Below are positions 17,527 to 24,376 of a stretch of DNA of 64,000 bases, piece by piece; positions within the stretch are counted from its first letter, which is position 1, and every line of letters begins with the position of its first letter. The translations under genes were made by a program, and so were the position numbers. This DNA comes from Cellulosimicrobium sp. ES-005. Lineage in GTDB: Bacteria > Actinomycetota > Actinomycetes > Actinomycetales > Cellulomonadaceae. The notes beneath the pieces were generated by a model. That model worked only from the letters and a program-made list of their open reading frames with translations. It did no database searches and had not been told where the DNA came from. The stretch is from the NCBI RefSeq assembly GCF_040448685.1, contig NZ_CP159290.1:3720001-3784000 (forward strand), in the 5' to 3' direction.

Positions 17527-18141
17527 ATGAGCACGAGGACAGCACCAGACCACGACCCCAAGGCGACGCTGCTGCGGTACCTCGGCCGGGAGCGGGACGC
17601 GCTGCTGGCCAAGGCGGAGGGGCTGAGCGAGTACGACGTCCGCCGTCCGCTCACGCGCACCGGCACGAACGTCCTGGGACTCGTGAAGCACGTGGGCAGC
17701 GTGCAGCTCGGCTATCTCCACGAGGCGTTCGGCGGCACGCACGACCTGGAGCTGCCCTGGTTCGCCGACGACGCGGAGGTGAACGCCGACATGTGGGCCA
17801 CGGCGGACGAGAGCCGGGAGGAGATCCTGGAGCTCTTCCGCCGGTCGTCGGAGCTGTGCGACGCGACCGTGGCGTCGCTCGACCTCGACGCGCCCGGGCA
17901 CGTGCCGTGGTGGCGCCCCGAGAACCGCGACGTCACGCTCCACCAGGTGCTCGTGCACGTGCTCGCGGAGGTGGCGCACCACGCCGGCCACGCGGACATC
18001 GTGCGGGAGCTCGTCGACGGCGCTGCGGGGGACGGCCGGGGCAACCTGCCCGCGCTCGACGAGGCCGAGTGGGCGGCCTACCGGGAGCGGCTGGAGGCGT
18101 CCGCCGTCGAGGCTGCGCGGCGCGCGGGCGAGCGCCCCTGA
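17527..18141 (+). CDS. DinB-family protein
   Basis: A 204-residue four-helix bundle of the DinB/DUF664 type. The three expected His ligands appear in LGLVKHVGSVQLGYLHEAFG and HVLAEVAHHAGHADIVRELV. Family members are metal-binding proteins, some acting as thiol-dependent transferases; no reaction can be assigned here. The ATG at 17527 follows a TAACGT element by seven bases, indicating a leaderless message. A short hairpin at 18167-18191 lies after the stop, shared with the convergent rRNA methyltransferase gene. Confidence 0.78.
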   Translation: MSTRTAPDHDPKATLLRYLGRERDALLAKAEGLSEYDVRRPLTRTGTNVLGLVKHVGSVQLGYLHEAFGGTHDLELPWFADDAEVNADMWATADESREEILELFRRSSELCDATVASLDLDAPGHVPWWRPENRDVTLHQVLVHVLAEVAHHAGHADIVRELVDGAAGDGRGNLPALDEAEWAAYRERLEASAVEAARRAGERP

Positions 18142-18166
18142 CCGCGAGATCGGCCCGCCCGTCGCC

Positions 18167-18191
18167 AGATCGACCTCCGGAGGGTCGATCT
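18167..18191. terminator. hairpin between convergent genes
   Basis: AGATCGACC on the left pairs with GGTCGATCT on the right around TCCGGAG, between the ends of the DinB-like and RlmC-type genes. Further copies of GATCTCGG-like words follow to 18220. It is a plausible bidirectional terminator without a U-tract. Confidence 0.45.
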
Positions 18192-18245
18192 CGGACGCTC
18201 GGGTCGATCTCGGCGCCGGGGTGAACGGCAGCCGTACGAGCGCGG

Positions 18246-19370
18246 TCAGCCGCGCTCGAGCAGGACCGCGACCTCGTAGTGCGACGTCTGCGGGAACATG
18301 TCGAGCACCCGGGCGGCGCGCGGGCGCAGGGACGGCATGCGCGCGAGGTCGCGCGCGAGCGACGTCGCGTTGCAGCTCGAGTAGACGACGTGCCCGACGC
18401 CGGACTCCTCGAGCCACGTGCTGAGCGTCTCCCCGATCCCGCGACGTGGCGGGTTGACGACGACGAGGTCGGGCGCGACGTGCCGCGACAGCGCGAACGC
18501 CGTCGCGTCCTGGGCGAGGAACGTCGTGCGGTCGAGGCCCGCGTCGTGCGCGGTGAGCCGCGCGCTCGCGACGGCCTCGGCGCTCGTCTCGACGCCGACG
18601 ACGTCCCGGTCCGGACCGGCGACGTGCAGCGCGAACCCGCCCACCCCGCAGTAGAGGTCCCAGACCGTGGCGGGCGCGGCGTCGTCGACCCACTCGCGGC
18701 CCTGGCGGTAGAGCGCGGCGGCGACGTCGGTGTTGGTCTGGAAGAAGCTCTGCGGGCGCAGGTGCAGGTCGATCCCGTTGACGCGCATGCGCAGCGTCTC
18801 GGCGTCCGTGAGGAGGATCTCCGTCTCGCCCTCGACCACGGCCTTGTGCTCCGGGTGCAGGTTCACCGAGACGACGCGCAGCGACGGCAGCGCGTCGAGC
18901 AGGCTCGGCAGGTGCTTGCGGACCCGGGGGAGCGACTCGGTGGACCGCAGGACGAACCGCGCCATGAGGTCGCCGTCGGGGGACAGCGTCACCAGCACGT
19001 ACTTGAGCTCGCCGCGACGGGCGCGCACGTCGTAGGGGACGAGCCGCGCGCGGGTCACGAAGTCCGCGAACGCCGGGAACGACGCCTGGAGCGCGGCCGG
19101 GTAGAGCGGGCAGTCGGTGAGGTCGACGCCGCCGCCCTCGCCGAGGATGCCGAGCACCGGGGCGTCCGTGGTGCCGGTGACGACCATCTTCGCCTTGTTG
19201 CGGAAGCCCGACTCCGCCGACTCGACCGTGGGCAGCCAGGTCAGGTCGGGCGCGAGCGGCGCGAGGAGGTCGGCGCAGTGCTCCTGCTTGCCGGTGAGCT
19301 GCGCCGGGTAGGCGAGCTCGAGGAGGCTGCACGAGCGGCACCGGCCAGCGTCGTAGTGGTGGCACTGCAC
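18246..19370 (-). CDS. rlmC: 23S rRNA (uracil-C5)-methyltransferase, RlmC/RumB type
   Basis: SAM-dependent RNA m5U methyltransferase, 374 residues from GTG 19370. The N-terminus carries a cysteine cluster (CHHYDAGRCRSC then a Cys near residue 32) that binds a 4Fe-4S centre in RumA/RumB proteins. Further on are QSFFQTNTDVAAALY, the SAM site DLYCGVGGFALHVAG, NPPRRGIGETL and the catalytic-Cys region VYSSCNATSLARDL near residues 320-333. It lacks an N-terminal TRAM domain, as RlmC does. The promoter lies in the region shared with the divergent glucanase gene. Confidence 0.88.
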   Translation of the reverse strand: MQCHHYDAGRCRSCSLLELAYPAQLTGKQEHCADLLAPLAPDLTWLPTVESAESGFRNKAKMVVTGTTDAPVLGILGEGGGVDLTDCPLYPAALQASFPAFADFVTRARLVPYDVRARRGELKYVLVTLSPDGDLMARFVLRSTESLPRVRKHLPSLLDALPSLRVVSVNLHPEHKAVVEGETEILLTDAETLRMRVNGIDLHLRPQSFFQTNTDVAAALYRQGREWVDDAAPATVWDLYCGVGGFALHVAGPDRDVVGVETSAEAVASARLTAHDAGLDRTTFLAQDATAFALSRHVAPDLVVVNPPRRGIGETLSTWLEESGVGHVVYSSCNATSLARDLARMPSLRPRAARVLDMFPQTSHYEVAVLLERG

Positions 19371-19429
19371 TCGTTCGAGTCTAGGTGCTGGGCGGGCCCG
19401 GGTGCGGTGGGGGCCGTGCGGCGACGTCG

Positions 19430-19443
19430 TGGGAGCGCTCCCT
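19430..19443. promoter_or_regulatory. CebR-type operator 1 upstream of glucanase gene
   Basis: TGGGAGCGCTCCCT matches the Streptomyces CebR operator TGGGAGCGCTCCCA in 13 of 14 positions. It lies about 30 bp upstream of a TACGGT -10-like element (19467-19472), where a LacI-family repressor could block RNA polymerase. Confidence 0.7.
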
Positions 19444-19473
19444 GGCGCGTCGGCGTGCCGTCCGCTACGGTCG

Positions 19474-19487
19474 TGGCAGCGCTCCCA
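19474..19487. promoter_or_regulatory. CebR-type operator 2 at the glucanase promoter
   Basis: TGGCAGCGCTCCCA matches the CebR consensus in 13 of 14 positions. It begins directly after the TACGGT element at 19467-19472, so a bound repressor would cover the transcription start. With operator 1, 44 bp away, it suggests repression by a LacI-family protein released by a beta-glucan oligosaccharide such as cellobiose or laminaribiose (inference). Confidence 0.7.
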
Positions 19488-19568
19488 CACCTCGTGCGGC
19501 AGTGCCGTCGCCGGGCCGTCCGGCGAGTGCGGTTTCGACGGAGCAACCGAACAAGGAGCAGACCTGGC

Positions 19569-21218
19569 ATGAGTCTCGACAGGCGGAGAAGAAGCAGACG
19601 AGCGTGGGCCGCCCTGTGCGCGGCGGTCCTCGCGGTGAGCGGGGCGGTCGTCGGTGCGGCGGCCCCCGCGAGCGCGGTCCCGGCGACCATCCCGCTCACG
19701 ATCACCAACGACTCGGGCAAGGGGCCGATCTACCTGTACGTCCTCGGCGAGCGCGACGGCGTCGCCGGCTGGGCCGACGCGGGCGGCACGTTCCACCCGT
19801 GGCCCGGCGGGGTGGGGCCCGTGCCCGTCCCGGCGCCCGACGCGTCGATCGCGGGCCCCGGCCCCGGCCAGTCCGTGACGATCCGGCTCCCGAAGCTGTC
19901 CGGGCGCGTCTACTACTCGTACGGCCAGAAGATGACGTTCCAGATCGTGCTCGACGGGCGGCTCGTCCAGCCAGCGGTCCAGAACGACTCCGACCCCAAC
20001 CGGAACATCCTCTTCAACTGGACCGAGTACACGCTCAACGACGGCGGGCTGTGGATCAACAGCACGCAGGTGGACCACTGGTCCGCGCCGTACCAGGTGG
20101 GCGTCCAGCGCGCCGACGGGCAGGTCCTCAGCACGGGCATGCTCACGCCGAACGGCTACGAGGCGTTCTACACGGCCCTCGAGAGCGCGGGGTGGGGCGG
20201 CCTCGTGCAGCGCGCCCCTGACGGGAGCCGCCTGCGCGCGCTCAACCCGTCGCACGGGATCGACGTCGGCAAGATCTCCTCGGCGTCGATCGACTCGTAC
20301 GTCACCGAGGTGTGGAACTCCTACCGCACGCGCGACATGGTCGTCACGCCGTTCTCCCACGAGCCCGGCACGCAGTTCCGCGGCCGGGTCGACGGCGACT
20401 GGTTCCGCTTCAGGAACGCGTCCGGGCAGGAGGTCGCGGCCTTTACGAAGCCCGACGCGTCGAGCGTGTACGGGTGCCACAAGGACCTCCAGGCGCCCAA
20501 CGACCACGTCGTCGGGCCGATCGCCCGCACCCTGTGCGCGGCGCTCATCCGCACCACGGCGCTGACGAACCCGAACCAGCCCGACGCGAGCGACGCCGGC
20601 TTCTACCAGGACGCGCGCACCAACGTCTACGCCAAGCTCGCGCACCAGCAGATGGCGAACGGCCGGGCGTACGCCTTCGCGTTCGACGACGTCGGCGCGC
20701 ACGAGTCGCTCGTCCACGACGGCAACCCTCAGGCTGCCTTCATCAAGCTGGACCCGTTCACGGGCGCCGCGACGCCCATCGGCGACGACGGTGGCGGCAC
20801 CGAGCAGCCGAACCCCGGCGGCGGCCTGCCGACCGGCACCGGGACGATCCGCGCCGGCGCCGCGCTGTGCCTCGACGTGCCGTGGGCCGACCCGACCGAC
20901 ACCAACCAGGTCCAGCTCGCGACGTGCAGCGGCAACACGGCGCAGCAGTGGACGCGCGGGTCCGACGGGACCGTGCGCGCGCTGGGCAAGTGCCTCGACG
21001 TCGCCCGCAGCGGGACCGCGGACGGCACCGTCGTGTGGATCTACACGTGCAACGGCACGGGCGCCCAGCAGTGGGTCTACGACGCCGGCACCCAGGCCCT
21101 GCGCAACCCGCAGTCCGGCAAGTGCCTCGACGCCCAGGGCGGGGCGCCGCTCCACGACGGCCAGAAGGTCCAGCTCTGGACCTGCAACCAGACCGAGGCC
21201 CAGCGCTGGTCGTTCTGA
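19569..21218 (+). CDS. secreted endo-beta-1,3-glucanase, GH64 with C-terminal CBM13
   Basis: Secreted laminaripentaose-type beta-1,3-glucanase of 549 residues that attacks fungal/yeast cell-wall glucan. A twin-arginine-rich start (DRRRRSRRAWAALCAAVLAV) and signal peptide end near ASAVPA. The GH64 domain spans about residues 38-400 and a Gly/Pro/Thr linker follows. The last ~130 residues are a ricin-type CBM13 with three QxW repeats (AQQWTRG, AQQWVYD, AQRWSF). Length and layout match the beta-1,3-glucanases of Oerskovia/Cellulosimicrobium. A strong RBS (AAGGAG) precedes the ATG, and two CebR-type operators flank the promoter. A hairpin terminator follows. Confidence 0.93.
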   Translation: MSLDRRRRSRRAWAALCAAVLAVSGAVVGAAAPASAVPATIPLTITNDSGKGPIYLYVLGERDGVAGWADAGGTFHPWPGGVGPVPVPAPDASIAGPGPGQSVTIRLPKLSGRVYYSYGQKMTFQIVLDGRLVQPAVQNDSDPNRNILFNWTEYTLNDGGLWINSTQVDHWSAPYQVGVQRADGQVLSTGMLTPNGYEAFYTALESAGWGGLVQRAPDGSRLRALNPSHGIDVGKISSASIDSYVTEVWNSYRTRDMVVTPFSHEPGTQFRGRVDGDWFRFRNASGQEVAAFTKPDASSVYGCHKDLQAPNDHVVGPIARTLCAALIRTTALTNPNQPDASDAGFYQDARTNVYAKLAHQQMANGRAYAFAFDDVGAHESLVHDGNPQAAFIKLDPFTGAATPIGDDGGGTEQPNPGGGLPTGTGTIRAGAALCLDVPWADPTDTNQVQLATCSGNTAQQWTRGSDGTVRALGKCLDVARSGTADGTVVWIYTCNGTGAQQWVYDAGTQALRNPQSGKCLDAQGGAPLHDGQKVQLWTCNQTEAQRWSF

Positions 21219-21250
21219 CGCCGCCCGGTCCCTGACCTGGCAGCACGCCC

Positions 21251-21291
21251 GGTGCCCGACGCCGCCCGCTCGCGGGACGTCGTCGGGCACC
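21251..21291 (+). terminator. hairpin after glucanase gene
   Basis: GGTGCCCGACG (21251-21261) pairs with CGTCGGGCACC (21281-21291), an 11-bp perfect stem about 30 bp after the glucanase stop. There is no clear U-tract. The following ~100 bp to 21389 hold nothing recognisable. Confidence 0.6.
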
Positions 21292-21389
21292 CGGGGCTTC
21301 GTCGAGTGTGCACCGGGGCCGGCGACGGGCGACCCCGAGGTCTCCCTGCCCGCGGTGCGCGGGGCGACCCGGGCGGTGTCCGCGGTGCG

Positions 21390-21677
21390 TCAGGCGGGCT
21401 TGGTCGCCTTGCCGTCGAGCCACAGGGTGTCGGACTCGTCGCGGTGCGTGCCGTCGGACCCCACGTGCTTCGACGAGATCCGCGGGCCCTTGGTGATGAC
21501 GTGCACGATCGCCATGCCGTGGCCCCGACCGAGCCCGTAGTCGTCCTTCAGCCACTCGAGGATCGGCGTCGCCTTCGTGGACTCGTCGAACCCGCGCTCG
21601 TGCGCCAGGTCGACGAGCTGGCGCGGGGTGAGGCCGGTCTTGTCCTCGACCGCGTCGAGATAGGCCTGGAAGGACAT
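21390..21677 (-). CDS. DUF4287 domain-containing protein
   Basis: Small soluble protein of 95 residues with the DUF4287 pattern: SFQAYLDAVEDKTGLTPRQ and LVDLAHERG at the front, then ILEWLKDDYGLGRGHGMAIV. The domain is common in actinobacteria, often alone, and has no established function. ATG start at 21677, with GAGCACGC-type sequence rather than a strong RBS upstream. No operon partners. Confidence 0.8.
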   Translation of the reverse strand: MSFQAYLDAVEDKTGLTPRQLVDLAHERGFDESTKATPILEWLKDDYGLGRGHGMAIVHVITKGPRISSKHVGSDGTHRDESDTLWLDGKATKPA

Positions 21678-21906
21678 GCGTGCTCCTCGTCGTCGGGGGC
21701 GGGCCGCTCGACCCGCCGGTGAACCTACCGACGGCGGGGGCGCCGTCCCGGCTGCGGCACGCGGTCGTCGGCGGGGCGTCCCTCGCCGCCGGGGCGCGGT
21801 CGCGCGCGGCGGCGCTCGGCATCGACGTGCTCGCCTACTACGGCGCGGTCGAGCTCTCGTTCGTCGCATACGACCCCGACGGGTCGGGGCTGCGTCACAC
21901 CCGGAC

Positions 21907-22140
21907 TCATCGGTCCGGTCGCGGCGTCCTCCGCGCCGGGCGGGCCGGCCGGGTACCCGACCGCAGCACGTCCGTCACCGCGTTCTCGACGAGCACAGGC
22001 ACGAAGTCGCGCACGTGCGCGGTCTGGTAGCGCCCGAGCTCCGCGAGCACCTGGTCGCGGACGTCGTCCACCGGCACCTCCGGGAAGCGCGCACTGATCC
22101 GCTCGACCACGACGTCGATCTCGCGGTCCTCGTCCTCCAT
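21907..22140 (-). CDS. three-helix-bundle small protein
   Basis: A 77-residue acidic, all-helical protein starting MEDEDREIDVVVERISARF. The sequence VDDVRDQVLAELGRYQTAHV followed by RDFVPVLVENAVTDVLR resembles the small three-helix dimerisation proteins annotated in many actinobacteria. The tail is Arg/Pro-rich. The function is unknown; it is divergent from the next small membrane-protein gene. Confidence 0.6.
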   Translation of the reverse strand: MEDEDREIDVVVERISARFPEVPVDDVRDQVLAELGRYQTAHVRDFVPVLVENAVTDVLRSGTRPARPARRTPRPDR

Positions 22141-22260
22141 CGCCACGACCCGACGTTCCGGCCCTACGGTGCGGGGCACAACCAACAGCGGATGAACACG
22201 AGGCGCACGCGCCGCGCCGCCCGCATGCGGTCCTCGGATCCCGGTACGCTCGGGCAACCG

Positions 22261-22611
22261 ATGTGGACGATCCTCGTGCTGTGCGCGTTCCTCGCACTCC
22301 TGGCCGCCGCGGTGTGGCCGGCGGTGCGGCGCCGTGGTGCCCCGGGTCGTCGGTTCCGTGCCGTCCTCGCAGCCACGACCGCGACGCTCGTCCTGGGCCT
22401 GATGCTCGTGACCGTGGCGCCTCGCGACGTCACCGACGACGGACAGCGGTACACGTGCATCGAGGAGCCGCTCGGCGGGCTGAACCCGCTGTCGTCCGAC
22501 GCGACCGACGCGTGCGTCCAGGCGAGCTGGACGACGATCGCCGTCGTGCTGCTCGGGTGCGCGGCACTGGTGGCAGCGGAGCACGTCGTGGTCCGCCGTC
22601 GTGCACGCTGA
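22261..22611 (+). CDS. small membrane protein with two or three helices
   Basis: A 116-residue protein from ATG 22261: an N-terminal helix (WTILVLCAFLALLAAAVWPA), a second helix (VLAATTATLVLGLMLVTVA), an external loop with two cysteines (YTCIEEPLGG and DACVQAS) that may form a disulfide, and a final helix with an Arg-rich end. An in-frame ATG at 22192 would add a basic leader. A TACGCT element ten bases upstream favours 22261. No family recognised. It is the last chromosomal gene before the integrative element. Confidence 0.55.
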   Translation: MWTILVLCAFLALLAAAVWPAVRRRGAPGRRFRAVLAATTATLVLGLMLVTVAPRDVTDDGQRYTCIEEPLGGLNPLSSDATDACVQASWTTIAVVLLGCAALVAAEHVVVRRRAR

Positions 22612-22648
22612 CCGCGGTCGCTCGCCCGCGGGGCGGCGCGCGCGGAGA

Positions 22649-22689
22649 GTGGGCCCCGTGGGGTTCGAACCCACAACCTACGGATTAAA
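22649..22689. other. attL: displaced 3' end of tRNA-Lys
   Basis: 41 bp matching 38839-38879 except T for C at 22664. It contains the T arm, variable loop and part of the anticodon arm of tRNA-Lys in the same orientation as the intact gene, but stops before the anticodon; the rest of the tRNA is missing. It is therefore the original chromosomal 3' end, separated by the insertion. Confidence 0.88.
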
Positions 22690-22773
22690 GGGTAGCAAGC
22701 GCCTGTCCTGCGATGTCCGGTTCCACGCAACGTAACACCGCGGGTGAATATCGGGGTGTCTCATCGAGGGTGC

Positions 22774-22803
22774 TTGACAGTGAGCACGTAAGAGGGGGAT
22801 AAC
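22774..22803 (+). promoter_or_regulatory. sigma70-like promoter just inside attL
   Basis: TTGACA (22774-22779) and GATAAC (22798-22803) are separated by 18 bp. The -35 is a perfect consensus, unusual in this GC-rich genome. It would drive the small gene at 22854. Confidence 0.6.
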
Positions 22804-22853
22804 AGGGGGACAGGCAAACGGCACCCGCCCAGCCACCTACGCAGGGAGCAGTC

Positions 22854-23096
22854 ATGGACCTCTCGCCCTCCTCATCAGCCCTCCGCACCAACCCCGCCGG
22901 CAACCTCGGGGTGCTCGTGTTCGGCACAGCCCCGATCGTGGAGCACTACGAGGACGGGTCACCCGTCCTGCCCATTCCGGTGGGCGCGACGCCCGACGAC
23001 CTCGCCCTCGCACAGGCCGACGGCTGGAACCTCCTCGGCATCGTCGCCGCGGGCTCGCCTGCCGGCCTGGTCGACATGTACGTCCTGAGCCGCTGA
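22854..23096 (+). CDS. hypothetical protein, first gene of the element
   Basis: An 80-residue soluble protein, MDLSPSSSALRTNPAGNLGV at the front and a compact body (VPIPVG-like turn, DDLALAQADGWNLLGIVAAG). It has an ATG start with GGGAGC ten bases upstream, and the TTGACA promoter at 22774 points to strong expression. No family is recognised. The gap after it (23097-23367) holds a GC-rich hairpin (23194-23213) and a 14-codon GTG ORF at 23148 rich in His, Pro and Ser behind a GGAAGGGG sequence. Whether that ORF is translated is unknown. Confidence 0.55.
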   Translation: MDLSPSSSALRTNPAGNLGVLVFGTAPIVEHYEDGSPVLPIPVGATPDDLALAQADGWNLLGIVAAGSPAGLVDMYVLSR

Positions 23097-23193
23097 CGCA
23101 GCTCACCAAGACCGCCTAGTCCACCGACACCAGGAAGGGGAACGGCCGTGGACCACACGCACCAGCACCCGTCATCATCACCACCACGCTGAC

Positions 23194-23213
23194 GCGGGCC
23201 ACACGCGGCCCGC
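23194..23213 (+). terminator. hairpin after first element gene
   Basis: GCGGGCC and GGCCCGC form a 7-bp stem around ACACGC, about 100 bp after the stop at 23096. Weak candidate terminator. Confidence 0.35.
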
Positions 23214-23367
23214 CCGCCCGTGCTGGCAGGCTCCCTAGCAACCGCCGGCACAACGTCACCCCGCACCCACGGTCACCACCGCAGGGGCGGGGTGACTTCC
23301 GTTCGGCCCGGGTGAAGTGATGTCCCAGGTGGTGACGCTTGCAGAGCAGCCGCCCTACGGTCAGAGC

Positions 23368-23814
23368 ATGCGGTTCAGGGTCCGCGCGTCACTTGCGCTC
23401 GTCGTTCTAGTCACTGCTGCCTGCGGGGCCGGTGACGACGGCACGCGACAGGCGGAAGACGCCTGCGCCCTAGCTGCGGCCGACTTGGCCATGGCGGACG
23501 ATCCGGAGGACATCACCCCGGCCCAAGTTGCTGAAGACAAGAGCAACGCCGACCGGGCGCGGGCGCTGGCTGCTAGTGCCGCGAAGCGCAATCCAGGCTT
23601 CAGGGAGCTCTCCCTCGCCGCAAGCGAGGCCGCCAGGTGGTACGAAGACTTGCAGGATCGGCTCGCCGTGAACCTTGCTCCCATGGAGTTTGGGCAGGCC
23701 CCGAGGTACCTACCTCTCGCAGATCGGCAGCCGGACACGCTCGAAGGGTTCGACCTCGATGCTCGGAGCCTGGAAGGGCTCGACGCGGAATGTCAGATCG
23801 TCACTGCTGAGTAG
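23368..23814 (+). CDS. predicted lipoprotein
   Basis: A 148-residue exported lipoprotein. The signal sequence MRFRVRASLALVVLVTAAC ends in a lipobox (VTAAC, Cys at residue 19). The mature part is charged and mainly helical (KSNADRARALAASAAKRNPG, then AASEAARWYEDLQDRLAVNL), with a single further Cys near the end. A TACGGT element ends six bases before the ATG, indicating a leaderless message. The role on the cell surface is unknown; surface lipoproteins of mobile elements sometimes act in exclusion, but nothing here shows that. Confidence 0.7.
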   Translation: MRFRVRASLALVVLVTAACGAGDDGTRQAEDACALAAADLAMADDPEDITPAQVAEDKSNADRARALAASAAKRNPGFRELSLAASEAARWYEDLQDRLAVNLAPMEFGQAPRYLPLADRQPDTLEGFDLDARSLEGLDAECQIVTAE

Positions 23815-23833
23815 CCGGCCCCAAGACAGCGAA

Positions 23834-23866
23834 CGAAGCCCCACACCGCATTGGTGTGGGGCTTCG
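23834..23866. terminator. strong bidirectional terminator hairpin
   Basis: CGAAGCCCCACACC pairs perfectly with GGTGTGGGGCTTCG (14-bp stem, loop GCATT), between the convergent lipoprotein and small membrane-protein genes. Confidence 0.85.
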
Positions 23867-23877
23867 TGTGTGCGCCT

Positions 23878-24195
23878 CTAGTGCGCGTGCTGGCGGCGGT
23901 CCTCCCACCGGTCCAGGGGTGCGCCCAAGGCGCGCACCAGAAGGGCGTACGGGATGCCTGCGACGGGCCACAACAGGCAGGCGAGCAGCGCGGACCACGC
24001 AAGCGCTCCGGCGAACTGGCCGACGTTCTCCAGGCCAACCATCTCGGAAGAGAGCTGCCACACCAGGACCGTGACGAACCCTGCGAGGCCGCCCCACCAC
24101 CACGCGCGCCGGCTACGGCGCCGGTCCGCGGCAACATCGGCCCGGATACGCGCCACCGCCGCTTCGTCCAGATCACTGTGCTCAACCGCATCCAT
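23878..24195 (-). CDS. small membrane protein of the element
   Basis: A 105-residue protein from ATG 24195. A charged N-terminus (DLDEAAVARIRADVAADRRR) precedes two hydrophobic helices (AWWWGGLAGFVTVLVWQL and ALAWSALLACLLWPVAGIPY) and ends with a His-containing basic tail. No homologue is recognised. The 181-bp region 24196-24376 upstream is free of genes and contains the boundary to the lower-GC nuclease gene. Confidence 0.55.
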   Translation of the reverse strand: MDAVEHSDLDEAAVARIRADVAADRRRSRRAWWWGGLAGFVTVLVWQLSSEMVGLENVGQFAGALAWSALLACLLWPVAGIPYALLVRALGAPLDRWEDRRQHAH

Positions 24196-24376
24196 GCCCA
24201 CCACCGTCCCACCGACCACCCACGGCGGGAAGGGTGAAACCGTGCCGTCCACACCGAACACTCGGCGAGGGGTGGGGGCCTCTTTTCCCATCTCGGGTTG
24301 ACCGGCCCCTTGTTAAATCCGCGACTCCACTAAGGGGTGGTACTGTCGCCGCGGCAATTTGCTTGCAGCTAGCCGG

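Noticed and set aside
22649-22720. A second tRNA-Lys gene at the left border
   Set aside because: Only the 3' part is present; D arm, anticodon and 5' acceptor strand are missing.
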